DNA of 53,938 nucleotides, taken from positions 1-53,938 of the forward strand of contig CAMEJJ010000021.1 of assembly GCA_945919795.1 (NCBI GenBank). The letters are read 5' to 3'. Source of the DNA: an uncultured Lachnospiraceae bacterium (GTDB lineage Bacteria; Bacillota; Clostridia; Lachnospirales; Lachnospiraceae). The translations under genes were made by a program, and so were the position numbers. Below the pieces are notes generated by a model. That model did not search any database. It saw only the letters and a list, made by a program, of their open reading frames with translations, and had not been told where the DNA came from. Below, in pieces: positions 44,751 through 53,308 of this stretch; position 1 is the stretch's first letter, and every line of letters begins with the position of its first letter.

Positions 44751-46790
44751 CTAATAATTTTCTTTTCTGACCTCAAAGTAAGCTTGTGGATGATTACATA
44801 CCGGACAAACCTCCGGTGCCTCAAGCCCTACAACGACATGTCCACAGTTACGGCATTCCCACATTGTAACTCCGCTCTTTTTGAATACTTCCATTGCTTC
44901 TACATTCTTGAGTAATGCACGATATCTTTCTTCATGAAGTTTTTCAATTGCACCAACACCTCTAAACTGTGCCGCTAACTCAGGGAAACCTTCTTCTTCT
45001 GCATCTTTCGCCATTCTCTCATACATGTCTGTCCACTCAGCATTCTCGCCTTCAGCCGCATGTAAAAGATTTTCTGCTGTATCACCCAACTCGCCAAGAG
45101 CCTTGAACCAAAGCTTGGCATGCTCTTTTTCGTTTTCAGCCGTCTGCAAGAATAATGCTGCAATCTGCTCATATCCTGCTTTCTTTGCAACCGATGCAAA
45201 ATATGTATATTTATTTCTGGCCTGTGATTCGCCTGCAAATGCTTCCCAAAGATTTTTCTCTGTCTTTGTTCCTGCATATTTACTCTTGGATGCCACTGCC
45301 TCTTCCTTTTTAAACGCCGATGCGGGTTGCTTACATAAAGGGCACTGTTCGGGTGGCTGTTCTCCTTCATGGACATATCCACATACACTACAAACCCATT
45401 TACTCATTTCTTTTTCTCCTTTTTTGCTTAATATTTCACTCTTATCCTCATACGAGGTATGTAACATTTGTTCTGCCAAATCACTTAAAGGTTCACCGTA
45501 GAACTCTTCATATATTCTGGTAATATCAGGATTTTCATGACTCTTTCTGACAGTCATCGCTTCATCCTTCGTATATAAACTCTGAATTCTTGCTTTTCTG
45601 ACTTCATCCTTGTCCTTCATGACATCCTTGGGTTGTCCACCGCCTCCGATACAGCCTCCGGGACAAGTCATGACTTCAATAAAATGATACTGTTTGTTTC
45701 CGTTTTTTATCTGCTCAATTAGTTTTCCGGCATTCGCAGTACCATAAACAATGGCAACATTTACATCTAAATCGCCTATTTTTATAGTTGCCTCTCTGAC
45801 ACCTTCATATCCTCTGACAGGGGAAAGATTGAATAGTTGTTCCGGTGCTTTCTCTTTGGTGATAAATTCATATGCCGTCCTGAGTGCCGCTTCCATAACA
45901 CCACCGGTATTGCCGAAAATAACACCGGCTCCGGATGCTTCTCCCATGAAATCGTCATAATCACTGTCTATAAGACCGGCAAAATCAATTTGTTCTTCCT
46001 TTGCCCATTTTGCCAATTCTCTTGTCGTGATAACGTAATCCATATCCCGGATACCATCTTTTTTCAGGTACTTTGCTGCCGCATTCATTTCATCCCTGCG
46101 TATTTCAAACTTCTTGGCCGTACATGGTGTAAGAGCTACATTAACAATATTCTCCGGCTTAAGCCCTTTCTTTTGAGCAAAAAACGCCTTTATGGTTGGT
46201 CCCTGCATTCCAATCGGGCTCTTTGCCGTTGAAATATTCGGAATCATCTCCGGATAATATGTCTCTACATATTTAATCCATGCGGGACAACAGCTTGTAA
46301 ACTGTGGCAACGGAGCAGTATTCTTGGTTACTCGTTCGATTAACTCGCTCGCCTCTTCCATGATAGTTAAATCAGCAGAAAAGTTTGTATCAAGAACGAA
46401 ATCCACTCCAAGTCTTCTAAGTAAAGCCACCATCTTTCCCTGTACAAAGCTACCATCCGGCATACCGAATTCTTCGCCAAGAGCAGCTCTTACAGAAGGT
46501 GATGTACTGACGATTACAACCTTCTCAGGATCTTTAATTGCAGCCTTTACATCAGGATATTCATACCTTTCCGTTATGCTGTCCACCGGACATACATTGG
46601 CACACTGTCCGCAATTGATACATACTGCCTCACCACCGGTCTGCTCAAATGTGTATGTTCCATGTACACCAATCTGATTAGTACATACATCCTTACACAT
46701 TCCACATTTAATACACTTTTCTTCCAAACGAACGATACTCGGATTATCTTCTTCGATTGGGACACGAACATTTAATGGTAAATGATTCAA
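44751..46790 (-). CDS. [FeFe]-hydrogenase fused in frame to a rubredoxin-rubrerythrin
   Basis: A 679-residue frame starting at TTG 46790, with AGGAGG 8 nt upstream. Two 4Fe-4S sites: C26/29/32/36 and C57/60/63/67. The H-cluster domain has [16 protein letters not shown] (the usual MPC has Thr for Met) and [14 protein letters not shown]. The hydrogenase part ends near residue 461. The rest is a rubrerythrin with N-terminal rubredoxin (CSVCG, CPLC), a ferritin-like di-iron domain ([23 protein letters not shown]) and a C-terminal rubredoxin (CRNCG, CPVC). Likely role: hydrogen metabolism joined to peroxide reduction. The joint has a full ribosome-binding site and ATG, so a separate rubrerythrin (44751-45407) may also be made. 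Confidence 0.93.
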   Translation of the reverse strand: MNHLPLNVRVPIEEDNPSIVRLEEKCIKCGMCKDVCTNQIGVHGTYTFEQTGGEAVCINCGQCANVCPVDSITERYEYPDVKAAIKDPEKVVIVSTSPSVRAALGEEFGMPDGSFVQGKMVALLRRLGVDFVLDTNFSADLTIMEEASELIERVTKNTAPLPQFTSCCPAWIKYVETYYPEMIPNISTAKSPIGMQGPTIKAFFAQKKGLKPENIVNVALTPCTAKKFEIRRDEMNAAAKYLKKDGIRDMDYVITTRELAKWAKEEQIDFAGLIDSDYDDFMGEASGAGVIFGNTGGVMEAALRTAYEFITKEKAPEQLFNLSPVRGYEGVREATIKIGDLDVNVAIVYGTANAGKLIEQIKNGNKQYHFIEVMTCPGGCIGGGGQPKDVMKDKDEVRKARIQSLYTKDEAMTVRKSHENPDITRIYEEFYGEPLSDLAEQMLHTSYEDKSEILSKKGEKEMSKWVCSVCGYVHEGEQPPEQCPLCKQPASAFKKEEAVASKSKYAGTKTEKNLWEAFAGESQARNKYTYFASVAKKAGYEQIAALFLQTAENEKEHAKLWFKALGELGDTAENLLHAAEGENAEWTDMYERMAKDAEEEGFPELAAQFRGVGAIEKLHEERYRALLKNVEAMEVFKKSGVTMWECRNCGHVVVGLEAPEVCPVCNHPQAYFEVRKENY
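45407..45425 (-). promoter_or_regulatory. Internal ribosome-binding site and start in the fusion joint
   Basis: AAAGGAG (45416-45422), eight bases, then ATG (45405-45407) in frame with the hydrogenase. The ATG begins a complete 218-residue rubrerythrin ([11 protein letters not shown]). A run of six A (45420-45425) overlaps the site. With five A the hydrogenase would end in a TGA overlapping this ATG as ATGA; with six A the two are fused. Confidence 0.75.
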
Positions 46791-46868
46791 GCTATATTCC
46801 TCCTATTTTTCAATTTAACAGATATAGATTTTGTAAATTATATTCATAAATTTATCCATCTAATTCTT

Positions 46869-46905
46869 TTAGAATCATTCTAATTTTAGAGCAAAAAATT
46901 GTCAA
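46869..46905 (-). promoter_or_regulatory. SigmaA promoter with PerR-like box for the hydrogenase-rubrerythrin gene
   Basis: On the minus strand TTGACA (46900-46905) and TAGAAT (46877-46882) are 17 bp apart. The -10 lies inside TTAGAATCATTCTAA (46869-46883), a perfect 7-1-7 palindrome that differs from the PerR consensus TTATAATNATTATAA only by one change in each half. A Fur-family repressor bound here would block polymerase. Rubrerythrins are known PerR targets in clostridia. Confidence 0.75.
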
Positions 46906-47021
46906 AATTTTTCAGCCTTGTCTTTTTCCTTCATAATTATTTTATTTTCATTTTAGCTTTTTCATTTGCTAATTCCCCTTGCAGAATTACTATTTTATAA
47001 ATTAAGATTTCGACATAATTT

Positions 47022-47336
47022 TTATCTTTTCTTCTTTAGTGCAGGTAATTCATCATACATTTCATTGATCAGTTTTACAAGAAATTCTCTATTATCAATG
47101 TCATTTACGAGTAACATCTCCTTCGCACCTTCATATGGAATTTCTGCTGTTGCTTTTGGCATGAGTTTCACAGCTGCCTTAACCGGTTTTACAAGAAAAC
47201 GGTCGTCATAAATGCCTCCAATTATTTTTCCTTGATAATATAGAATGTATTCGCCCATCATTGCACGATATGTTACATCTTCCAGATCAGAAAGCTGTTC
47301 CAATACAAAGTCCAAATATTCTTTACTTGATGCCAT
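47022..47336 (-). CDS. TfoX N-terminal domain protein
   Basis: A 104-residue protein whose start at 47336 (MASSKEYLDFVLEQL) lies 2 nt after the DUF1697 stop. The TfoX N-domain pattern is clear: VTYRAMMGEYILYYQGKIIGGIYDDRFLVKPV. In Proteobacteria TfoX regulates competence; stand-alone N-domains in Firmicutes have no established role. The C-terminus is basic (ALKKKR). Confidence 0.87.
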   Translation of the reverse strand: MASSKEYLDFVLEQLSDLEDVTYRAMMGEYILYYQGKIIGGIYDDRFLVKPVKAAVKLMPKATAEIPYEGAKEMLLVNDIDNREFLVKLINEMYDELPALKKKR

Positions 47337-47338
47337 AA

Positions 47339-47866
47339 TTACTTCACCACTTTCTTTATCGTATTTGCCGTTCGAATGGTAAGCTTCTCTGCAATACCGG
47401 CACCGGCTGTCTTTTTCCACCAGTTACATTTCTGATATGCTTTTCTGTCAAACGTCCAAAAAATCACATTTTTATAAATCTCAATTGTTTCAAGCCCTTG
47501 TGAAGGAACACCAACCAAATCGCATATCTTTTCAGGCGTATCACCGGATAGAATAAAAATCAGATTGTCATACTTTTCTTTATCACCCAAATCCCACCAT
47601 TTTGGCGAATGCAACAGAATATCTTTCAATTCATCCATTTGGATCACATAAGCAGGTACTTCAAGCCCAAACTTGTCGCTAAGCATTTTCTCTATAACTG
47701 CCCTTACATTTTCTGTCTTAGAAGAAAAAACAATATTTCCACTATTCAGATAAGTGGAAACCTCCTCAAACCCCGTTTTCTCAAATTCTGCCTTTAACTC
47801 CGCCATACTGATTTTGTTTTTTCCACTTATATTAATTCCTCTTAGAAAGGCAACATATTGATTCAT
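47339..47866 (-). CDS. DUF1697 protein
   Basis: A 175-residue soluble protein opening MNQYVAFLRGINISGKNKIS, with TGFEEVSTYLNSGNIVFSSK, both diagnostic of DUF1697 (COG3797). Function unknown in the family. It is the upstream gene of a two-gene unit with the TfoX-domain gene (2-nt gap), and 28 nt downstream of the YbaK-like gene, so three genes may be cotranscribed. Confidence 0.9.
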   Translation of the reverse strand: MNQYVAFLRGINISGKNKISMAELKAEFEKTGFEEVSTYLNSGNIVFSSKTENVRAVIEKMLSDKFGLEVPAYVIQMDELKDILLHSPKWWDLGDKEKYDNLIFILSGDTPEKICDLVGVPSQGLETIEIYKNVIFWTFDRKAYQKCNWWKKTAGAGIAEKLTIRTANTIKKVVK

Positions 47867-47894
47867 TTGCTTCTCCTATGCATGTTAGATGATT

Positions 47895-48362
47895 TTATAC
47901 AAGCTTGCAAACATCAACCCATTTTTCATACCCGGAATACTGTTCCAATTCCGAAATGGTAAGTTCAATTGCACTATTAGAACTTCCGCATGCAGGAAAA
48001 ACCGTTTGAAATCTCTTCATACTTTCATCCAGATATACTTTAACTCCATCGTTTATCCCAAAGGGGCACACACCGCCTACACCATGTCCGATGAGCGGCT
48101 CAACTTCTTCAAAAGAAAGCATTTTAGCTTTGGTGCCAAAGGTTGCCTTATATTTTGCATTATCAATTTTAGTATCACCGGCTGTCACAATCAGAATTGC
48201 ATGCTCTCCCACATGAAAGGACAAAGTTTTTGCAATGCGGGCACCCTCACAGTGAAGTGCGGCTGCCGCAAGCTCTACCGTTGCACTGGATGCATCAAAT
48301 TCCAGAATACGATCTTCCATATTCCACATTTTAAAATATTCTCTAACTCTATCTATTGCCAT
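47895..48362 (-). CDS. YbaK/EbsC-type aminoacyl-tRNA editing protein
   Basis: A 155-residue trans-editing domain. ARIAKTLSFHVGEHAILIVTAGD carries the conserved lysine used to deacylate mischarged Cys-tRNA(Pro) or Ala-tRNA(Pro), and GHGVGGVCPFGI is the second family motif. Which mischarged tRNA it clears cannot be told. It is the first gene of the small cluster with DUF1697 and TfoX-domain genes. Confidence 0.9.
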   Translation of the reverse strand: MAIDRVREYFKMWNMEDRILEFDASSATVELAAAALHCEGARIAKTLSFHVGEHAILIVTAGDTKIDNAKYKATFGTKAKMLSFEEVEPLIGHGVGGVCPFGINDGVKVYLDESMKRFQTVFPACGSSNSAIELTISELEQYSGYEKWVDVCKLV

Positions 48363-48404
48363 AGCTTTTTCTCCTAAAATATCATATCATCTATACACAA
48401 TCTA

Positions 48405-48540
48405 AATCAATTAATTACCGTTATGTTCAGGATAGAACCGTCGTCGTCCCACCACATTTCAAGCGCCACCGCTCAGTCTTGTAAACAGCTTGTGCAATGT
48501 CTTCTATAATCTCTTGTGGAACCGGAAAGAAGAAGTATCA
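48405..48540 (-). pseudogene. Possible gene remnant, C-terminal fragment
   Basis: On the minus strand, short open pieces in different frames (PQEIIEDIAQAVYKTERWRL, then EMWWDDDGSILNITVIN before a stop) read like protein but do not form one frame. No start with a ribosome-binding site is present. It may be the tail of a gene lost by deletion. Weak evidence. Confidence 0.25.
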
Positions 48541-48547
48541 AAATAAT

Positions 48548-48889
48548 TTAAGAAATAAAATAACACAATACTTTAATACACAGCACGCCTATAACTATAA
48601 TCCCCAATATTCTCACTATATTCTTTTTATCAAACTGTATCTTAGCACTCATTAATCTATCCAGATCTATTTCATCTGTCTTGGAAACCTGATTTTGATT
48701 CTCTTCCTCATCTTTTCCCTCTTTTAAATACGTAATCATATCATGTATTGCAACTATTTCCCATAATGAAAACAGAAATGCTAATATATAATATCTGCCC
48801 CACACAAAACACATTATTGACATTATTCCCAAGGGTATTCCTATGGCAGTTTTATCATTTTGTTTTGCCCATTCCCAAATTCTTCTCAT
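48548..48889 (-). CDS. Small membrane protein, unknown
   Basis: A 113-residue protein with two hydrophobic N-terminal segments (GIPLGIMSIMCFVWG; ILAFLFSLWEIVA), an acidic middle (KEGKDEEENQNQ), and one C-terminal segment (IVRILGIIVIGVLCIKVLCYF). No family recognised. It begins the AT-rich accessory stretch at the right of the window. Confidence 0.6.
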   Translation of the reverse strand: MRRIWEWAKQNDKTAIGIPLGIMSIMCFVWGRYYILAFLFSLWEIVAIHDMITYLKEGKDEEENQNQVSKTDEIDLDRLMSAKIQFDKKNIVRILGIIVIGVLCIKVLCYFIS

Positions 48890-48980
48890 ATAAATTTATA
48901 TCTCTCACTCTCATATGGTCTTTATCCGCATATACCAATTCGTCATAGCCCGGTGAATTGTGTAAAAATTATAAAAACTG

Positions 48981-49121
48981 TTACACATTATCACCGGATA
49001 TCTTTTCCTGCATAATATTATACAGTCTTGTCTCTACAGCTTCAATATCAGTTTCCTGCGATTTTTCCCAATCATCCTTGGAATAAATGCAGCAATTAGC
49101 AAAAGGCTTTATTGTTCCTCT
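48981..49121 (-). pseudogene. Short open frame after the KilA-N gene, probable remnant
   Basis: Overlapping the end of the KilA-N gene in another frame, it reads IKPFANCCIYSKDDWEKSQE then 22 residues to a TAA at 48981. The composition is protein-like and acidic, but no start codon with a ribosome-binding site is evident. It could be the tail of a displaced gene. Confidence 0.25.
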
Positions 49122-49954
49122 ATTCTATTGTTAATTTTTTCAGCTTCATTCAAAACTCGAAGCTGATATTCTGCAATTTCCTTTAAAGTCATAAATCTAT
49201 CCTTTTTTTCTTTCCCCTCACGAATCATCTGTGCATTATGAGATTCAAGGTTTGATAAAACAGTCAATTCATTTATAGTTGCATAATCTCTAACATTGCT
49301 TTTCCTAGCGAGCTCCGGATTAGCATCTCTCCATGCTTTTGCAGTGAAACCAAACAATGCTACATTTAGTAAATCTGCCTCTTCTGCATAAGGAAGCCAT
49401 TGTAAATCTTCTCGGTAATTGCACACCGGAATTAAATAATTTTTTACAGCGTCTGTCTGTATCAAATAATTATTCTTGGAAAGAAATCTCTTCGCATCCC
49501 ATTCCAATTTCTGTAGTTCATTTTCTTTCTCTTTTAATCTTTGAAACTCTTTAATAAGATACAGTTTAAATACGGGGCTAATTGCAGATGCAAATTCAAA
49601 AGCAATATCTTTATGCGCATATGTTCCGCCATATTTTCCACGCTTAACATAAAGGCCTACTGCATTTGTCTTTTCTACCCATTCTGACACACTTGGAGTA
49701 AATGTAACTAGACCTGCTTCTTTTTTAAAGTGTTCAGATTCGAACACTTTAAAATCAGGGTTATAAATTTCTTCCCATGTTGATAGAAATTCCAGAGTAC
49801 TTCTATTTCTTAACCAATTTCGAATAACATCCGCGGCACGCGAATTATCTGATTTTGCTACTGCCATATCTGTAATGCATATGTAGTCATCCATATCCTC
49901 AAAAGACACAGTAACCGGAATATTTTGAACTGTAATAATTCTATTCTTTGCCAT
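49109..49954 (-). CDS. KilA-N domain protein (phage antirepressor-like)
   Basis: A 281-residue protein. The start at 49954 (MAKNRIITVQNIP) has AGGAGG 12 nt upstream; an ATG directly abutting AGGAGG at 49966 is less suitable. The KilA-N domain spans about residues 15-130 (ICITDMAVAKSDNSRAADVIRNWLRNRSTLEF; WVEKTNAVGLYVKRGKYGGTYAHKDIAFEFA is the classical end of the domain). The C-terminal half is helical, with a Lys/Glu-rich segment. Known homologues are phage and mobile-element DNA-binding proteins. It follows a small HTH gene by 57 nt, with a 7-bp hairpin (ATTGTGC/GCACAAT) between. Confidence 0.88.
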   Translation of the reverse strand: MAKNRIITVQNIPVTVSFEDMDDYICITDMAVAKSDNSRAADVIRNWLRNRSTLEFLSTWEEIYNPDFKVFESEHFKKEAGLVTFTPSVSEWVEKTNAVGLYVKRGKYGGTYAHKDIAFEFASAISPVFKLYLIKEFQRLKEKENELQKLEWDAKRFLSKNNYLIQTDAVKNYLIPVCNYREDLQWLPYAEEADLLNVALFGFTAKAWRDANPELARKSNVRDYATINELTVLSNLESHNAQMIREGKEKKDRFMTLKEIAEYQLRVLNEAEKINNRIEEQ

Positions 49955-50011
49955 CTGTACACTCATCCTCCTACAAATTGTGCAACAGCCTGTGGCACAA
50001 TTATCAATACA

Positions 50012-50239
50012 TTATCTATTAGTTACATCATTTTCCTTGTCGTCCTCTATTCTTTTATCAGACAACTTCTCCGTCTGAATCTTATATTCCATCAACCGCA
50101 AAAGATACTGTGGGACTCTTCTATTTCCTAATTCCCAGTCTGTTTCTGTCATATAAGGGATTTCAAAGTACTCACAAAATTCTTTTCTATTCATGCCGGT
50201 ACTTTCTCTTAGTTTTCTCAATTCTTCTCTTGCTTCCAT
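50012..50239 (-). CDS. Small HTH protein, cassette copy 1
   Basis: A 75-residue XRE-like DNA-binding protein (RESTGMNRKEFCEYFEIPYM, then TDWELGNRRVPQYLLRLMEY). It is near-identical over about 58 residues to the copy at 52991-53209. The tail differs. The perfect palindrome TTATGCATTGCATAA lies 12 nt before the start in both copies, so autoregulation is likely. It is paired with a KilA-N gene. Confidence 0.85.
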   Translation of the reverse strand: MEAREELRKLRESTGMNRKEFCEYFEIPYMTETDWELGNRRVPQYLLRLMEYKIQTEKLSDKRIEDDKENDVTNR

Positions 50240-50250
50240 AGTTCACCTCT

Positions 50251-50298
50251 TTATGCATTGCATAAACAAATTGTATAATTTTTATTACCTATCGTCAA
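50251..50298 (-). promoter_or_regulatory. Promoter and 15-bp palindromic operator, copy 1
   Basis: Minus-strand TTGACG (50293-50298) and TACAAT (50270-50275) are 17 bp apart. TTATGCATTGCATAA (50251-50265), a perfect palindrome about a central base, lies just after the -10 and directly before the ribosome-binding site. Confidence 0.85.
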
Positions 50299-50322
50299 TA
50301 ACCTATTTTCATAAAAACAAAG

Positions 50323-50349
50323 AACCTCGGCAAAAACTTTACCGAGGTT
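50323..50349 (-). terminator. Terminator of the upstream remnant gene, copy 1
   Basis: AACCTCGG pairs with CCGAGGTT across an 11-nt loop. The homologous place in copy 2 (53309-53339) has a longer stem and different loop. It separates the 64-residue gene remnant from the HTH unit. Confidence 0.75.
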
Positions 50350-50438
50350 TACTATAAATCTTATTATATTCAATACACATTATTTTGAACGCTCTAACGA
50401 ATGTATCACATCCCACTCTCGCAGGATGCCGGTAATCC

Positions 50439-50567
50439 CTATGCCGCTTTCTCAAACCGTTTCAGAAATCTTCTCGCATAAGCCTTATACCGAAGCCTCT
50501 TTCCTTCTGCATCATCATACCAAGTTTCCGGATCAAACTGAAGCTCTACAGCTATATCACGCCCCCC
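50439..50567 (-). pseudogene. Truncated copy of the 64-residue protein gene at 53431
   Basis: The frame reads DIAVELQFDPETWYDDAEGK then 19 residues to AA and a TAG stop, matching the last two thirds of the intact protein. Homology stops abruptly at ATATCACGC; beyond it lies an odd GC run (CCCCCCTAAAACCCCCGAT) and a stop codon in frame. The 5' third and the neighbouring ATPase are missing. Confidence 0.8.
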
Positions 50568-50679
50568 TAAAACCCCCGATATTTATTTAGTACATCACTT
50601 TTTAAAAGGTGCTCCAGTCAAGTAACGGTTTGAAAAGGAAAAGGCGTAATGCTCCTATGAGAACATTATTCCAGCAGCT

Positions 50680-51282
50680 TTATTCTGTATATTCTTCCAA
50701 CGTAAAATCATGTCCATTAATCGTAATGTTTTCAATATCCTCTGCCTTTATGGAAAGCCGCCGTTCTTCCATGCTGTCATTCATATAGAATTTCTCTCCG
50801 AAAGAGACACTGTATATATTAACATCTGCACCTCGGTGTCCTTCGCTGTCAATGTGTCCGCTATGATCCATGACCGGACTGAGTGCCGCTCCATACATAA
50901 GGGAAAGCTCCGTTCCATCTATAAAATGAAGTGTTACCTTTGGAAAAACCTCTTCCCTTTCTTTCTCCGGAACAAGAATCCGCTGATGATATCCGCCTGC
51001 TGCGGTCGTCCGATGTTCATAAAGTCCTTTCTGCATTCCGTAAATCACTAAGGATAAATCAGAAAGACGAACGTATAATGCGTCGTAGTATTCATTCACA
51101 TTGGTATCGCCAACCAGGCGGTACTCTTTTATCTCCATATTCGGCTCGACATTAAGCTCTGCCTGAGAATATTTCTTATGTGTCATTGGATAATATAAAA
51201 TAGCAGTCTGTTGTTTTTCCGGCTCATTTACATCATACATGAACTGGATACACAGAGTGGAATCTGTTCGATATTCCTTCAA
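50680..51282 (-). CDS. Hypothetical 200-residue protein with a probable 5' frameshift
   Basis: No family recognised. It is soluble and beta-rich, with two related-looking stretches (GADVNIYSVSFGEKFYMN; EDIENITINGHDFTLEEYTE). The open frame starts at a TTG (51282) without a ribosome-binding site. A perfect AAGGAG with ATG at 51322 lies upstream in another frame, separated by a six-A run at 51314-51319. With one A fewer the product would begin MKNNRNGIFGFQELKEYRTD. Either a disabled gene, a slippage site or a sequence error. Confidence 0.6.
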   Translation of the reverse strand: MKEYRTDSTLCIQFMYDVNEPEKQQTAILYYPMTHKKYSQAELNVEPNMEIKEYRLVGDTNVNEYYDALYVRLSDLSLVIYGMQKGLYEHRTTAAGGYHQRILVPEKEREEVFPKVTLHFIDGTELSLMYGAALSPVMDHSGHIDSEGHRGADVNIYSVSFGEKFYMNDSMEERRLSIKAEDIENITINGHDFTLEEYTE

Positions 51283-51373
51283 TTCCTGAAATCCAAAGAT
51301 GCCATTTCTGTTGTTTTTTCATATAGTTATCAGTCTCCTTCAGATTTTGTTCTTATGTACATAATGCCTTACA

Positions 51374-51688
51374 TTATCTACTCAAAAGATAATCCACACT
51401 TTCTTTTAGTTCAGCGCTAAAATCTGCCAAATCAGCTGTTATAATCACATCACTATTAATCAATGCCACAATATCAAAAATCATATTCCCTTTGCTTAAT
51501 TCAAGCATTACTCCCGGATGTTTCTTATCCTTTTTTATTCGCTCTTCCAGCTTCCAGAACTTATCTGAAGCGTTCTCGGCTCCATCTAATAAATCCATAT
51601 ATTCCTTAACCAATCGTTCCATATACGCTTCCTGCCAATCAACAATGCGCTCTCTGAATAATTTCCAATCACTTTTTGAAACTTCCAT
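51374..51688 (-). CDS. Hypothetical 104-residue acidic protein
   Basis: The start at 51688 (MEVSKSDWKLFRERI) has GGAGGAGG 5 nt upstream; the longer frame to 51748 lacks a start signal. Helical, with WQEAYMERLVKEYMDLLDG and KDKKHPGVMLELSK, and no membrane segment or known catalytic motif. Small acidic proteins in this kind of gene-poor accessory stretch are often immunity-type, but nothing here proves that. Confidence 0.65.
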   Translation of the reverse strand: MEVSKSDWKLFRERIVDWQEAYMERLVKEYMDLLDGAENASDKFWKLEERIKKDKKHPGVMLELSKGNMIFDIVALINSDVIITADLADFSAELKESVDYLLSR

Positions 51689-51832
51689 GTAAACCTCCTC
51701 CAGTCTATACCAAAATTTTTCAAACTTTTTATCGTCCCAACAAGCCAATACATCTGTTCCAACTGCATTTCAACATAAAATAGACAGTCCCCTCTCTGAC
51801 TGCCCACCCACGCTAACTACACTAACCTTGTT

Positions 51833-52075
51833 CTAATCAAGCCACCACATATCTTCTCTATCAGGTTGTGTCATATTTAATTCTTCTACCCGAAGAACTC
51901 CACATTCTAATGAAGCATAAGGACTATCATAAATGTGTGGATTGCTATATTTTTCTACAAATTCATTAGCATCTTCTGTATTATCAAAGCCGCAAATAAC
52001 TTCTTCTTGGGGTATTGCATCCCCAAAACCGCCATCCACATCAAAACAATGCTTTACCAAATAAATTTTATTCAT
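51833..52075 (-). CDS. Hypothetical 80-residue protein
   Basis: The start at 52075 (MNKIYLVKHCFDVDGGFGDA) follows GAGGGG by 5 nt. It is acidic, ends MTQPDREDMWWLD, and has two cysteines. It has no recognised family. A hairpin-like CAGTC/GACTG run follows at about 51783-51802. Confidence 0.6.
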   Translation of the reverse strand: MNKIYLVKHCFDVDGGFGDAIPQEEVICGFDNTEDANEFVEKYSNPHIYDSPYASLECGVLRVEELNMTQPDREDMWWLD

Positions 52076-52130
52076 GTAACCCCTCTCCCCTTTCCAAATT
52101 TTAATCACTCGAATTCAATAAAAATAGAAT

Positions 52131-52991
52131 TTATTCTTCTATCTTCTTCGGAAGTACTCCAGATTCCTTCGCAATCCTTTTTTCCTGCGATTTTACTTTA
52201 CGCTCCAACTTCTTTATATCTTCTGATGGTGGGAGTTCCTCCGGTTTAATTCCTCTGGTACCAAGCATTTCACGAACTGTAGTATTATTCTGCACATGTT
52301 CCGTAGTAATAGCTCCTTCTCCCTTTAAATCCTTTTCTTCCACATTGTAATTGGTCATCTCTGTTGCAAGATTCTTGGCTGCAATCGTAAGCGTTGGCAG
52401 AAAATCTGCTAACGGTCGTTTATCGCTTACACCGAGTTTTTCCTTCATTTCCTGCGTACTTCTTCCACCAAATAATGCCTGGTCACCTTTTGAACGAATT
52501 CGCCCAAATCCAGCATCATCCACGCCACGCTCATAAATATTTTGCGATAACCTTTTTTCAGATTCTCGTAGTTTTCCTCTTGCTTCTGTTCTCTGAATAT
52601 AAGCAATTCTTTCTTCTATCAGTTCTTGTTTTCTTGTCTGTACAGCAAAATAACTTTGTGCAAAAGCAATTTCCTCTTTTCTTGGATCTCCATTTTGCGC
52701 AATAAGATAACATGCATATCTGGTAAGCATAATATCATCCACATCTCGCACCGCATTACTACCAATCTCAACCATTTTGACGGCGTCGGCAAAATGGTCT
52801 GAAACCTCTATTTCAGCACTTTTACAAGATTCCATTGCTCGATTTATCGCATCTTTAAATCTACGCCATGTTGTATAACCCAAACATCCCATAAGCTCTC
52901 TTGCATACCAAAATTCAACTGTTCCATCCTCTGTTGTGTGCATAATATCATCAAACATTTTTTTCATAGTACTTATTGTTTTCTTATCCAT
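52131..52991 (-). CDS. dinD: DinD-like (DNA-damage-inducible protein D) protein
   Basis: A 286-residue protein matching DinD through most of its length: FWYARELMGCLGYTTWRRF at the BRO-N-like start, VRDVDDIMLTRYACYLIAQNGDPRK, GFGRIRSKGDQALFGG and TEHVQNNTTVREML. The E. coli protein is SOS-induced and inhibits RecA filaments. No LexA-type box was found here; expression probably comes from the HTH promoter upstream. Its start overlaps the HTH stop by one base (TAATG). Confidence 0.9.
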   Translation of the reverse strand: MDKKTISTMKKMFDDIMHTTEDGTVEFWYARELMGCLGYTTWRRFKDAINRAMESCKSAEIEVSDHFADAVKMVEIGSNAVRDVDDIMLTRYACYLIAQNGDPRKEEIAFAQSYFAVQTRKQELIEERIAYIQRTEARGKLRESEKRLSQNIYERGVDDAGFGRIRSKGDQALFGGRSTQEMKEKLGVSDKRPLADFLPTLTIAAKNLATEMTNYNVEEKDLKGEGAITTEHVQNNTTVREMLGTRGIKPEELPPSEDIKKLERKVKSQEKRIAKESGVLPKKIEE

Positions 52992-53209
52992 TATTTCTTA
53001 TCCTCCGTCTTCTCTTGATTCTTTTTATCAGCCAACTGCTCTATCCGAATCTTATACTCCATCAAACGCAAAAGATATGTTGGAACTCTCCGGTTACCTA
53101 ATTCCCAATCTGTTTCAGTCATATACGGAATTTCAAAGTACTCGCAAAATTCTTTTCGATTCATACCGGTACTTTCTCTTAATTTTCTCAATTCTTCTTT
53201 TACTTCCAT
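52991..53209 (-). CDS. Small HTH protein, cassette copy 2
   Basis: The start at 53209 (MEVKEELRKLRESTG) follows AAGGAGAG. A 72-residue XRE-like protein nearly identical to copy 1 over its HTH region, with a divergent Lys/Glu-rich tail. The same palindrome lies 12 nt upstream. It is coupled to a DinD-like gene rather than KilA-N, so the same regulator controls two different partners. Confidence 0.85.
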   Translation of the reverse strand: MEVKEELRKLRESTGMNRKEFCEYFEIPYMTETDWELGNRRVPTYLLRLMEYKIRIEQLADKKNQEKTEDKK

Positions 53210-53220
53210 AGTTCTCTCCT

Positions 53221-53268
53221 TTATGCATTGCATAAATATATTATATATCTTTTATTAAACATGGTCAA
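53221..53268 (-). promoter_or_regulatory. Promoter and 15-bp palindromic operator, copy 2
   Basis: Minus-strand TTGACC (53263-53268) and TATAAT (53240-53245) are 17 bp apart. TTATGCATTGCATAA occupies 53221-53235, the same position relative to the start as in copy 1. Confidence 0.87.
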
Positions 53269-53308
53269 CAACTTCACAACTTCAATAACCTATTTTCATA
53301 AAAAATGA

